DNA from: Rhizobium sp. WSM4643
Lineage (GTDB): Bacteria; Pseudomonadota; Alphaproteobacteria; Rhizobiales; Rhizobiaceae
Assembly (NCBI RefSeq): GCF_025152745.1
Contig: NZ_CP104043.1
Span: 62,001 to 126,000 of the forward strand
Length of the DNA stretch: 64,000 bases
Direction: 5' to 3'
Made by a program: the position numbers and the translations under genes. A model generated the notes under the pieces. That model saw nothing but the letters and a program-made list of their open reading frames with translations, was not told the origin of the DNA and ran no database searches. Of the stretch, positions 1-7,726 are shown in pieces; within the stretch, counting starts at the first letter, position 1; the number at the start of each line of letters is the position of its first letter.

Positions 1-379
1 TGTCGGCGACCGGCACGATGGCGACGCGCAGCATCAGGCCCAGATCCTCTTCGACCCAGATCTGCACGGCGGCAAGGGCGCCGCGTGCCGCCGCCTCCAG
101 CGAACCCGGAAGCGCGATCAGTGCGCCGTCACCGCCGAAGACGAAGGGATAATCGCCCTTGCCGACGGCATTCAACACGGCTGAAATGACGCTGGCGCCC
201 GCCATGTTGACGTCCTTGTAACGGCCGGCGCCGATTGCCTGCGTCGAGCCGACGATGTCGGCGAGCGCCAGCACCCATCCGTCCGGCAGCGGCCGGTAGT
301 TGGCGGCGTCGGTCACGCCCTCGAATTCGCTGAAGAGCGGCACTTCGGCAAAAAAATCTTCGTCGGTCACGGTTTTCAT
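1..379 (-). CDS. DUF3095 family protein (partial, C-terminus off the left edge)
   Basis: Only the first 126 codons are in the window; translation starts at ATG 379-377 and runs off the left edge. The visible part has the DUF3095 pattern: a LADIVGST motif at residues 39-46 and an FGGDG loop at 81-85, an arrangement resembling the metal-binding and GGDG-like elements of class III nucleotidyl cyclase folds. The family has no assigned reaction that I know of, so any cyclase activity is inference from fold resemblance. It diverges from the methyltransferase gene at 604, with a RIME-like palindrome in between. Confidence 0.75.
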   Translation of the reverse strand, partial: MKTVTDEDFFAEVPLFSEFEGVTDAANYRPLPDGWVLALADIVGSTQAIGAGRYKDVNMAGASVISAVLNAVGKGDYPFVFGGDGALIALPGSLEAAARGALAAVQIWVEEDLGLMLRVAIVPVAD

Positions 380-464
380 GTCATCAAGCTTAGCACAGAC
401 CCATGTTGCCACTGCAACGCCAATTCCCATTTACGGCAATCGACTTGCCAAGGTTTCATGTGTT

Positions 465-563
465 AGAGCATTTCCTGCTTTTTCGGACGCACGGAAATGC
501 TCTATCTTTTTGTTTTTACGCAATTCCGGATGCAAAACCGCTCTCGCACTTTTGCTGGAATTC
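465..563. repeat. RIME-like rhizobial intergenic palindrome
   Basis: Arms AGAGCATTTCC (465-475) and GGAAATGCTCT (493-503) form a perfect 11-bp inverted repeat. A second degenerate stem follows, containing the segments GCAATTCCGGATGC and GCTGGAATTCC. The layout is that of Rhizobium intergenic mosaic elements. A truncated copy of the second half (GTCCGGAATTGCG followed by an A-rich stretch) recurs near 50757-50787. Confidence 0.7.
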
Positions 564-603
564 CTCCAGGACCGCCGACGATTTCATGACGGATAGAGAT
601 TAG

Positions 604-1083
604 ATGAGCCGCCTCGACAGCTTCATTCGCCGGTTGACGGCTCAACGCGACATTTTGAACTCGATCGTCGATCTGGTGGGGGAAATTGAAGGCCCGGTGC
701 TGGAGTTCGGCCTCGGCAACGGCCGCACCTATGATCATCTGCGCGAGATTTTTCCCGGCCGGCGCATCGTCGCCTTCGACTGGGAAGCGCGCTCCTATTC
801 GGCCTCGACACCGCAGGCAGAAGACATGGTGACCGGCAATATCCGCGAATCGGGCCAGGCCTTCGTCGGCATCGGCGCAGCCCTTGCCCATGCCGATATC
901 GGCACCGGCCATGACGAGATCGACGCGGTGACGCTGACCTGGCTGCCGCAGCTGATGGCCGGCGTGCTCGCCCATAACGGCGTCGCCGTCAGCGGGCTGC
1001 CGCTTGAGCATCCCGAGCTGGTGGCGCTGCCGCTGCCTGGCGGCATCAAGGACGGCCGTTATTTCCTCTACCGACGGACGTAG
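604..1083 (+). CDS. Class I SAM-dependent methyltransferase (small rhizobial type)
   Basis: A 159-aa protein with a Rossmann SAM-binding motif I (LEFGLGNGRTYDHL, residues 33-46) and an acidic strand-2 motif (AFDWE, 57-61). The short length and missing C-terminal extension fit the compact S-adenosylmethionine methyltransferase family common in rhizobia (Methyltransf_17 type). The substrate is unknown. It is convergent with the ABC exporter at 1211, with a strong hairpin between them. A degraded copy of its 3' end, missing 21 codons, lies 2.3 kb downstream at 3353-3415. No strong Shine-Dalgarno precedes the ATG, so the start has moderate support. Confidence 0.75.
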   Translation: MSRLDSFIRRLTAQRDILNSIVDLVGEIEGPVLEFGLGNGRTYDHLREIFPGRRIVAFDWEARSYSASTPQAEDMVTGNIRESGQAFVGIGAALAHADIGTGHDEIDAVTLTWLPQLMAGVLAHNGVAVSGLPLEHPELVALPLPGGIKDGRYFLYRRT

Positions 1084-1161
1084 AGGATAGCATCGGCCCT
1101 GCTGCATAATTCCTGAAATCGGAATCGATTTAAGGATAAAATTATGCAGCCATTCAAAGTG

Positions 1162-1201
1162 CTACAGCGCCGCGGCTCTTGAAAGACGCGCGGCGCTGTA
1201 G
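1162..1201. terminator. Hairpin between convergent genes; likely bidirectional terminator/repeat
   Basis: Perfect 13-bp arms CTACAGCGCCGCG (1162-1174) and CGCGGCGCTGTAG (1189-1201) enclose a 14-nt loop. It sits between the methyltransferase (plus) and the ABC exporter (minus), where both transcripts should end. There is no long T-run on either side, so it could equally be a dispersed rhizobial palindrome that serves as a terminator. Confidence 0.6.
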
Positions 1202-1210
1202 TGTTTCGGT

Positions 1211-3001
1211 TCACGCCACCAGACCCTTGGTCAGTTCCAGCGCCTGCCGTTCGAACAGCCGGCGATAGATACCGTTATTGAGCCGGATCAGCGCCTGGTG
1301 GTCGCCTTCTTCAACGATTTTTCCCTTGTCGAAGACCAGCAGCCGGTCCAGCGCCCGCACCGTGGACAGCCGGTGGGCGATGACCAGCGTCGTGCGGCCG
1401 TTCATCAGACGTTCCATGGCCTGCTGGATCTGCACTTCACTCTCGCTGTCGAGGCTCGACGTCGCTTCGTCCAGGATCAGCACCGGCGCATCCGCCAGGA
1501 AGGCACGGGCAATGGCGACACGCTGCCGCTCGCCGCCCGACAGCTTGACGCCGCGTTCCCCCACCATCGTCTCATAGCCCTTGGGAAGGTCCATGATGAA
1601 GTCGTGGGCACTCGCCTGTTTCGCCGCCTGCTCGATCTCGCGCCGCGAGGCGTTAGGCCTGGAATAGGCGATGTTTTCCGCCAGCGTGCGGTGGAACAGG
1701 ATAGGCTCCTGCTGCACGATGGCGATCTGGCCGCGCAGGCTTGATTGCTTGACCCCTGCAATATCCTGCCCGTCGATGCGGATCGCGCCCGAGTTGACGT
1801 CATAGAGGCGCTGGATGAGCTTGACGAAGGTCGTCTTGCCGGAACCCGAATGCCCCACCAGGCCCACGCGCTCACCCGGCTTGATGGTGACCGAAAAATC
1901 CTGATAAAGCGGAGTGGGATGAGCGCCGTACTGGAAGGTGATGCGATCGAAGACGATCTCGCCCTCGCGGATCTTGATCGGCTTGGCGCTAAGCTTGTCC
2001 TCGATATCAAGCGGCATCTTGTCGAGCAGCACCAGTTCTTCCATGTCGTTGACGGCACGCTGCAGGTTACGGATGTCCTGGCCGACATTGCGCAGATAAC
2101 CTTGCAGAACGAAGAACATGGCCAGCACGAAGGTGATGTCGCCAGGCGTCGCCAGCCCCTGCCGCCACATCACCAGGCCCGTTCCCAAAATACCTGCCTG
2201 CATCGAAACCATCATGAAGCCTTGGATCGTGCCGCTCAATGTGCCGCGCTTCCATGTCCGCCGCGTGCGGCTGTCCCATCTGGCGAGCACCTGGCCCAGT
2301 CGCGTCTCTTCGCGGCTTTCAGCGCCGAAGGCCTTGACCACCGAATTGCAGCTGATCGCATCTGCCAGCGCACCACCCAGCTTGGTGTCCCAGGCGTTGG
2401 CAAGCCTTGCCGCCGGCGATACGAAGCCCATGGAAAGCGCCACGGTCACCCCGATATAGATCAGCGACCCCGCAGCCACGATCAGGCCCATGATCGGCCA
2501 GTAGCTGCCGAGCACGATACTGGCGCCGACCAGCATGACGATGGAAGGCAGCAAGGCGACCAGCAGCAGGTCGTTGAGCGAGTCGAGCGCCCACATGCCG
2601 CGGGTGATCTTGCGCACCGTCGAACCGGCAAAGCTGTTGGCGTGCCAGTCGGTCGAGAACCGCTGCACCTTGTGGAAACCGTTATTCGTCACATCCGCCA
2701 TGGTGCGGAGCGTCAGCCGGATAATGCCGTTGAAGATGAACCAGCGCAATGCCACGCTGGTCAGGCCCAGTGCCACGACGATGACGAAGGCGCGCAGCGC
2801 CCGGTCAGCCGCATTGCTGCCGGCAATGGCATCGACGATCTGGCCGGAAAACACCGGCACCATGACTTCGGCCAGCGTGCTTGCTATCACCAACACGATG
2901 ATAATGCCCACTAATACAGGCCGATGGCGCCAATGATGGAAAACAAAGCCGAGCACATGGCGATAGGCATCGGCGCGGAAATCGAGCTTCTTGCGAGTCA
3001 T
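1211..3001 (-). CDS. ABC exporter, fused permease and ATPase (MsbA/MDR type)
   Basis: A 596-aa half-transporter expected to work as a homodimer exporting a lipid, drug or other hydrophobic substrate across the inner membrane. Residues about 25-300 hold the transmembrane domain (hydrophobic runs near 30-50, 70-90, 140-185 and 255-295). The nucleotide-binding domain follows, with Walker A GHSGSGKTT near 385, signature LSGGERQR near 485 and Walker B VLILDEATSSLD near 508. The reading frame is open to 3067, but I chose ATG 3001 (MTRKKLDF), where the family-like N-terminus begins. The substrate cannot be read from sequence. It stands alone on the minus strand. Confidence 0.88.
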   Translation of the reverse strand: MTRKKLDFRADAYRHVLGFVFHHWRHRPVLVGIIIVLVIASTLAEVMVPVFSGQIVDAIAGSNAADRALRAFVIVVALGLTSVALRWFIFNGIIRLTLRTMADVTNNGFHKVQRFSTDWHANSFAGSTVRKITRGMWALDSLNDLLLVALLPSIVMLVGASIVLGSYWPIMGLIVAAGSLIYIGVTVALSMGFVSPAARLANAWDTKLGGALADAISCNSVVKAFGAESREETRLGQVLARWDSRTRRTWKRGTLSGTIQGFMMVSMQAGILGTGLVMWRQGLATPGDITFVLAMFFVLQGYLRNVGQDIRNLQRAVNDMEELVLLDKMPLDIEDKLSAKPIKIREGEIVFDRITFQYGAHPTPLYQDFSVTIKPGERVGLVGHSGSGKTTFVKLIQRLYDVNSGAIRIDGQDIAGVKQSSLRGQIAIVQQEPILFHRTLAENIAYSRPNASRREIEQAAKQASAHDFIMDLPKGYETMVGERGVKLSGGERQRVAIARAFLADAPVLILDEATSSLDSESEVQIQQAMERLMNGRTTLVIAHRLSTVRALDRLLVFDKGKIVEEGDHQALIRLNNGIYRRLFERQALELTKGLVA

Positions 3002-3352
3002 TTTAATCGCTCGGCGCCGTGTTCGGCAACCGGTCCTCAAAATAGAGAGTTGGAAGGCACAGCCCAAGCGGGAGACGAAATAATCCCGTCAGATCATCGG
3101 GCTATGAATTAAGGGAAAACCGCATCTCGGGCGCGCTTGAGGCGGGCCGCGAATGGAAATGACCTAGCGTCGGGACATTCCGCACGGGAAGGTTTCGATG
3201 ATTGCTGGCATGCAACGCCTCCCTTATGTTTGAACTAAAGCGGTGAGCGTTTTGTACCGAAGCAATTCGCCATTGCCAAGCGGATATTTGCAACCTTACA
3301 GAAAGTGATGCTTAAACGACACACCTTATGCGCTTGCGAATAGACGGTTCGG
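3002..3352. other. Intergenic region upstream of the ABC exporter
   Basis: About 350 bp between the exporter start and the methyltransferase remnant. I see no open frame of recognisable family and no clear promoter pair. It presumably carries the exporter's promoter on the minus strand. Confidence 0.4.
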
Positions 3353-3415
3353 GCCGGCGTGCTCGCTCATAACGACATCAAGAAAGGCCGTTATTTTCTC
3401 TACCGCAGGACGTAA
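3353..3415 (+). pseudogene. Remnant of the methyltransferase 3' end with internal deletion
   Basis: In frame this reads AGVLAHN, then D, then IKKGRYFLYRRT and a TAA stop. The intact gene at 604-1083 has AGVLAHN and IKDGRYFLYRRT separated by 22 residues, so the remnant has lost 63 bp (21 codons) in frame. Nucleotide matches are 21 of 22 in the first block and about 34 of 39 in the second. There is no start codon or upstream homology, so it is a relic of a partial duplication or of a related gene. Confidence 0.75.
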
Positions 3416-3422
3416 TCCCCGG

Positions 3423-3878
3423 TCAGGAGGCGCAGGAATAGGATCTGGCGGAGAGCGTGGTCAGTTTTGTCTCGAAGTCGGCGGCGATTTTGTCCAGCGT
3501 CACGCTGTCCAACCGTCGCAGCAGCAGGGCCTGGGCCTGCTTCATCGCGTCGCCGAGGGCGACATTCACCGCCTGTTCCACGAGGCATTGGGGCTGATCG
3601 TCGGCGGGGCCGATGGCGAAGAGATGCGGCTCGCCGATGGCGCGGTAGACGTCGAGCAGAGTGATCTCAGATAGCGGACGCACCAGCGTCCAGCCGCCGC
3701 CATGGCCTTTCTCGGAGCGGACGTAGCCCTGTTGGCGAAGGCCGGCCATGGTGCGGCGGACGACGACCGGATTGGTGTTCAGCATCTTGGCAATCATCTC
3801 GGAGGTCGCCGAATGCTGGTGCTTATCCATGTGGATCAGCACGTGCAGCATGCGTGAAAGGCGGCTGTCATTGCGCAT
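3423..3878 (-). CDS. Rrf2 family transcriptional regulator
   Basis: A 151-aa repressor-type protein. The winged helix-turn-helix spans about residues 8-65 and includes the family segment SEKGHGGGW (55-63). ATG 3878 was chosen over the longer open frame because AGGAAGAG lies just upstream and the Rrf2 N-terminus starts there. Unlike IscR it has only one Cys (98) in the cluster-binding region, so it probably does not bind an Fe-S cluster and resembles the YwnA subgroup. It is divergent from the flavoprotein at 4010, a pairing common in rhizobia, so that gene is the probable target. Confidence 0.85.
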   Translation of the reverse strand: MRNDSRLSRMLHVLIHMDKHQHSATSEMIAKMLNTNPVVVRRTMAGLRQQGYVRSEKGHGGGWTLVRPLSEITLLDVYRAIGEPHLFAIGPADDQPQCLVEQAVNVALGDAMKQAQALLLRRLDSVTLDKIAADFETKLTTLSARSYSCAS

Positions 3879-3906
3879 GGGTCTCTTCCTGTCGATCGGA
3901 CGGATC

Positions 3907-3977
3907 ATTATCGCAAGCGGATCGTAACAAGACAAGTAACATGATGCTTGACGGCGCCAATTCATGTAACTTATGTT
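3907..3977. promoter_or_regulatory. Divergent promoters with an inverted-repeat operator candidate
   Basis: Minus strand: -35 TTGTCT (complement of 3930-3935), 17 bp, -10 GATAAT (complement of 3907-3912), for the Rrf2 gene. Plus strand: -35 TTGACG (3948-3953), 18 bp, -10 TATGTT (3972-3977), for the flavoprotein. An inverted repeat, AAGTAACATGA (3934-3944) and TCATGTAACTT (3962-3972) with one mismatch, overlaps both promoters and is the natural candidate for the Rrf2 operator. Confidence 0.55.
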
Positions 3978-4009
3978 GAGCCATGAGTTCGATATCAAGG
4001 GAGAGTTCC

Positions 4010-4915
4010 ATGTCGTTTGAAGCCATCGTCATCGGCGGAAACTTCGCCGGCCTGTCGGCCGCCATGCAGCTGGCCAGGGCGCGGCGGCGCGTGCTGCTCG
4101 TTGACGCCGGCGCGCCGCGCAATCGGTTTTCTGAAGCGTCGCATGGGTTCCTCGGCCAAGACGGCCAAACGCCAGCGGCGATCATGCGGGAGGGAAAACG
4201 GCAGCTTTCGCTTTATCCGACCATCACCATCCGCCAGGGGAAAGTCGTCCGGGCGCACAGCGATGGTGACGCATTCATTGTCGGCACCGAAGACGGCAGC
4301 GAAGAACGAGCCACGCGCGTCGTGCTTGCAACCGGCGTCAGCGACACGCTGCCGGAAATCCCCGGCCTCAAGGAGCGATGGGGCCGCTCCGCGCTGCACT
4401 GCCCCTATTGCCACGGTTTTGAGGTCAGCGGTGGCAAGCTCGGCGTTCTCGCAATCCATCCGCATTCGGCCCATTCCGCCATGATGATTCCGGACTGGGG
4501 CGCAACGACGTTTTTCACCCAGGCGCTGTTCGAGCTCGACGAAGAGCAATTGGTGAAGCTGACCGCCCGTGGCGTCCGGATCGAACGCAGCCCTGTCGTC
4601 GAATTCTTGGGCGACGATCCGAAGCTTGAGGCCGTTCGCCTCGCCGATGGCCGCGTTTTGCCGATCGATGCCGTCTTCATCGCGCCGAAAACGACGATGG
4701 CGAGCCCGATTGCCGAACAGCTCGGCTGCGCCTTCGACGACGGCCCGTTCGGGCCAATCATTCGGATCGCCGATAACAAGGAAACCACCATCAAGGGTGT
4801 CTTCGCCGCCGGCGATGCGGCAAGCGCCATGCACAATGCCACGCTCGCCTCCGCCTCAGGCGTGCTCGCCGGCGTGCACTGCCATCAATCGCTTGTCATG
4901 CAGTCGGCCGCATAA
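4010..4915 (+). CDS. Thioredoxin-reductase-like FAD oxidoreductase
   Basis: A 301-aa flavoprotein. The N-terminal FAD motif GGNFAG is at 9-14, the redox-active CPYC pair at 131-134, and the C-terminal FAD segment GVFAAGDAA near 270. The start ATG 4010 has GGGAGAG upstream; an ATG at 3983 lacks one. The central NADPH domain lacks the usual GxGxxA fingerprint and instead has AIHPHSAHSA near 147-156. As in the gliotoxin-oxidase-like branch, it may act as a dithiol oxidase or use another electron donor. It is divergent from, and probably controlled by, the Rrf2 regulator. Confidence 0.82.
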   Translation: MSFEAIVIGGNFAGLSAAMQLARARRRVLLVDAGAPRNRFSEASHGFLGQDGQTPAAIMREGKRQLSLYPTITIRQGKVVRAHSDGDAFIVGTEDGSEERATRVVLATGVSDTLPEIPGLKERWGRSALHCPYCHGFEVSGGKLGVLAIHPHSAHSAMMIPDWGATTFFTQALFELDEEQLVKLTARGVRIERSPVVEFLGDDPKLEAVRLADGRVLPIDAVFIAPKTTMASPIAEQLGCAFDDGPFGPIIRIADNKETTIKGVFAAGDAASAMHNATLASASGVLAGVHCHQSLVMQSAA

Positions 4916-4939
4916 GGCAGAATCAGGAAGTTAAACAGT

Positions 4940-4999
4940 AGAATTCTCCCCCAACAGGTCAGGGACCTTCACCTCTACCTCGCAGTCATCGAGGTAAAA
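4940..4999 (-). pseudogene. Remnant resembling an FkbM methyltransferase C-terminus
   Basis: The minus-strand frame reads FYLDDCEVEVKVPDLLGE. This matches the C-terminal FEDREVEMKVRDLPGE of the intact FkbM gene at 13485-14363 (shared D-EVE-KV-DL-GE). Stop codons lie just before and after the segment, so it cannot be a gene. It is probably a relic of a second FkbM-type gene. Confidence 0.5.
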
Positions 5000-5169
5000 A
5001 TCTCAACGCGTTAATCATTGCTTTTAAAATGATGATCCCGATGCAACCGACTTATTGCAATTTATACGTTTGAATTGTAGCTGTTTTTCATCCCGAAATG
5101 ACTGTCGAGCAAGACGATGGTGAGACCGGGGATCACCGCGCTTGCATCAGCATAAATGGGGGCATTGAA

Positions 5170-5616
5170 ATGGGGTTTACTGAAGCTGTTCGGACAGTTT
5201 TAACGCAGAAGTACGCAACCTTTTCCGGCAGGGCGTCCCGCTCGGAATATTGGTGGTTCGTGCTGTTCTATTCCTTGGTAGGGCTCGCGCTTGTAATTTT
5301 GGCTTTGGTGGTAGGCGCCTTTTCCGACCAACAGGGTGGAGTTTCGTCAGCGGTGGTCGCCATCATGGTGATCGGCGGATTGTTTGGGCTTGCAATCTTT
5401 CTACCAATATTATCCCTTCAGGTTCGCCGTTTCCACGATCGCGACATTTCCGGTTGGTGGTATCTCGCGCTGATCGTCTTGGGCATGGTTCCCTATATCG
5501 GTACCATTACGGGTCTCGCGATCACGGTTATTTCCGTAATGAGGGGCACGGATGGTCCGAACAGGTTCGGGCCGGATCCGCTGCGTCCCGAAGCGAGAGC
5601 AGAGGTCTTTGCCTAG
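5170..5616 (+). CDS. DUF805 family inner-membrane protein
   Basis: A 148-aa protein with the DUF805 signature GRASRSEYWWF (20-30) followed by about four hydrophobic segments (near 28-52, 62-84, 96-116 and 120-135). The frame is open from 5098, but I chose ATG 5170 (MGFTEAV) because DUF805 proteins begin with this short amphipathic stretch before the signature. A G-rich stretch lies just upstream. The function of the family is unknown. The next gene starts 3 bp after its stop, so it appears to be first in the MoxR cluster operon. Confidence 0.8.
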   Translation: MGFTEAVRTVLTQKYATFSGRASRSEYWWFVLFYSLVGLALVILALVVGAFSDQQGGVSSAVVAIMVIGGLFGLAIFLPILSLQVRRFHDRDISGWWYLALIVLGMVPYIGTITGLAITVISVMRGTDGPNRFGPDPLRPEARAEVFA

Positions 5617-5619
5617 ACA

Positions 5620-6375
5620 ATGACCATCCGCAATCTCGGCCTGCTGGTGGCTCTGTTGCTTGCCACCTTGGCTCAGTTTTCGCCTGCTTGGGCGCAAGAC
5701 AGCGACAGTCAGCAGGTGGGCGGCGGCGATCATCAAAAGAGCGCCGTCGGAGCCGAGTATGCCGCGCAGTGCCGGCAGAACGGATTGCGCTGCACGCTCG
5801 TCTATGGCGACGTCGCGGCAAAGGCCGAGCCGGCATCGAATACGACAAAATCGTCGCCACAACGCAAACCGTTGATGATCCCGCGCGAGCCCGTTGTCAG
5901 CGGTCCTCTGGCGGTTGCCGTCGTGCTTGTCGGTCTCGTCGTGGCCGTCGGCTTGTGGATACGCTTCGGCAATGGCGGTGTCTTGCTCTCGTCTGCTCCA
6001 CGCGACATCAAGCGGCAGGGGGAGGCGCCGGAAAGCTGGCGCACGTCCGCAGCCGAGGCCGAGGAAAGGCCGAGCGACTTCCTGCAACGCATTGCCGCTA
6101 TGGCGGATCGACGACAGGCGCTTGTCCTGCTGCTCAGACATTGCCTGCTTCACGCGGCCGATGTGACTGGAACACGGCTTTTCCGCTCGGATACGGAACG
6201 GGCCGTTTTCGCCCGTCTACCGAGCAATATGCCCGAACGCGATAGGCTTGAAAATTTTCTGACGGCGGTGGAGCTCGTTCATTACGGCGGCCGCACGCTT
6301 GCGGAAAACCATTTCGGCGTCCTTCTGACGACCGCGCGCGGCTTGCTGTCATCGGGCAGAGTGGCCAATGCGTAA
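5620..6375 (+). CDS. DUF4129-type membrane protein of the MoxR cluster
   Basis: A 251-aa protein with a signal peptide (MTIRNLGLLVALLLA, cleavage probably after the AWA at about 23-25), a periplasmic stretch, one transmembrane helix at about 97-115, and a cytoplasmic C-terminal region with R/H/L-rich helices typical of DUF4129. Its stop overlaps the start of the DUF4350 gene by 8 bp, indicating translational coupling. DUF4129 proteins usually accompany MoxR/DUF58 genes, and no biochemical role is established. The C-terminal domain assignment rests on context plus helix pattern. Confidence 0.65.
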   Translation: MTIRNLGLLVALLLATLAQFSPAWAQDSDSQQVGGGDHQKSAVGAEYAAQCRQNGLRCTLVYGDVAAKAEPASNTTKSSPQRKPLMIPREPVVSGPLAVAVVLVGLVVAVGLWIRFGNGGVLLSSAPRDIKRQGEAPESWRTSAAEAEERPSDFLQRIAAMADRRQALVLLLRHCLLHAADVTGTRLFRSDTERAVFARLPSNMPERDRLENFLTAVELVHYGGRTLAENHFGVLLTTARGLLSSGRVANA

Positions 6376-7654
6376 TTCGGGGCCCCTTCTGTTGCTGGGG
6401 TTGTTGCTTCCGCTGGCGGCGCTGGCAGTCTTTGCGCTTTCGCGCGGCAGCGATTTCGACCGCTCGCCGCTTGGCAACAAGGGGTTGGAAACGTGGCTGC
6501 AAGCCAAGGGTATCCCCGTCGTCCGATCCGACCCTCATGTCGCTCGGGCGCGTTCGGAAATCTCGCTGCGCATCATTCCCCTGTCGATACACCAAGCCGA
6601 GGCTGTCGCACCTCAGGCAAACGAGGAAGCGGATGACGCAGGCCCGGAAAGCCCGATCCGGGAGTCAAACCGCTATGCGCTGCCGACGCTGATCGTTTTG
6701 CCGAAATGGCGCGGCAGCGTGTCAACGAATGGCATTGCCAGCACATCGGGACTGATCGATCTCGCCGATATCGGCGGCGAACTCGACAAGCTCGGTTATT
6801 CAGATTTTGGCTTTGCCCGTAGCAGCACCGATTTTGAAGAGGCGCAGCCGCAGCCGAAACCGGGCCAGCCCATCAATATCGCCCTCTATCAGGCACAAAC
6901 GTTCGAACGGTCGAGCCTGCCGAGCGGTTGGGAGGAGCTGGCGGGCACACCGTCGGGCGCGCTGCTACTGCGTGGCGAGGACGACCCGAACGTCTATCTG
7001 CTGTCGGATCCGGACCTGTTGAACAATCACGGACTGGCTCTGGCCGATAACGCCTCCTTTGCCGCGTCGCTCGTCACGCTGTTGCGCGGCGCGGGCGAGA
7101 AGCGGCCGGTCTATCTGGATACGGCCGGCCTGCCTCTGGATAGTAAGAAACCGGCGGATGAAGGCCGGACCTACGAGCGCTCTGCCTCCGATTTCAAGCG
7201 GTTTTTCGCTTATCCGCTGTCCGTCATCTGGGGAGTGCTGTTCGTCGTCGCCGCTATTTGTTTCTGGCGCGGCGCCTATCGCTTCGGGCCTGCTTTGCCC
7301 GAGGCATCCGCAAACACCGAGATGTCGAAGACGGCCGCGATCGACGCGACGGCGCGTCTGCTGCGCCTGTCAGGCAATGATGGCCGGATGACCGGACAGT
7401 TCGTGCTCCATCTGCTTGCGGACAAGGCGCAACTGGTCTTCGGCCCCGGAGCCGGAAACGAGGCAGGCGTAGAGCGGCTGTTTCAACGCCTGGCGCGCCG
7501 CGATCAGGCGGCGGCGAAGGCATTGCACTCGTCAGCGCAAGCGCTGATCGATCGTGGGCATCGGATGACGCGGGCGGATCTGCACCGCAATCTCGAAATA
7601 TTTAGAAAGTCGCTAGAACAGGATGATTTCAGGCCGGGTCGGCCTAAAATCTGA
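6368..7654 (+). CDS. DUF4350 domain membrane protein of the MoxR cluster
   Basis: A 428-aa protein with an N-terminal helix (residues 5-25), a long extracytoplasmic DUF4350 domain beginning near FDRSPLGNKGLETWL, and a second helix at about 280-298 (IWGVLFVVAAICFW) followed by a cytoplasmic tail. Such proteins resemble GATase-fold domains without a catalytic triad. Its last dozen codons (about EQDDFRPGRPKI) lie inside a RIME-like repeat, so the repeat has supplied the native C-terminus and stop. It lies upstream of moxR in the same direction. Confidence 0.75.
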   Translation: MRNSGPLLLLGLLLPLAALAVFALSRGSDFDRSPLGNKGLETWLQAKGIPVVRSDPHVARARSEISLRIIPLSIHQAEAVAPQANEEADDAGPESPIRESNRYALPTLIVLPKWRGSVSTNGIASTSGLIDLADIGGELDKLGYSDFGFARSSTDFEEAQPQPKPGQPINIALYQAQTFERSSLPSGWEELAGTPSGALLLRGEDDPNVYLLSDPDLLNNHGLALADNASFAASLVTLLRGAGEKRPVYLDTAGLPLDSKKPADEGRTYERSASDFKRFFAYPLSVIWGVLFVVAAICFWRGAYRFGPALPEASANTEMSKTAAIDATARLLRLSGNDGRMTGQFVLHLLADKAQLVFGPGAGNEAGVERLFQRLARRDQAAAKALHSSAQALIDRGHRMTRADLHRNLEIFRKSLEQDDFRPGRPKI

Positions 7655-7726
7655 ATCCTGTTCTAAATCAAAGAATTAGAGCATGATGTCGTCCGAAAAC
7701 CGCTTACACTTTTCGGCATCATGCTC
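7615..7726. repeat. RIME-like element bridging two coding sequences
   Basis: A two-palindrome element. The first stem uses AGAACAGGAT and ATCCTGTTCT with an inner GGCCGGGTCGGCC segment. The second uses GAGCATGATG (7679-7688) and CATCATGCTC (7717-7726). A near-identical copy lies at 53425-53532 and a half copy at 30170-30222. It encodes the C-terminus of the DUF4350 protein and contains the ATG at 7721 used for MoxR. Confidence 0.8.

Noticed and set aside
1745..2914. A 389-codon plus-strand frame over the ABC exporter
   Set aside because: It is His/Asp/Arg/Gln-rich antisense of an exporter with intact Walker and signature motifs.
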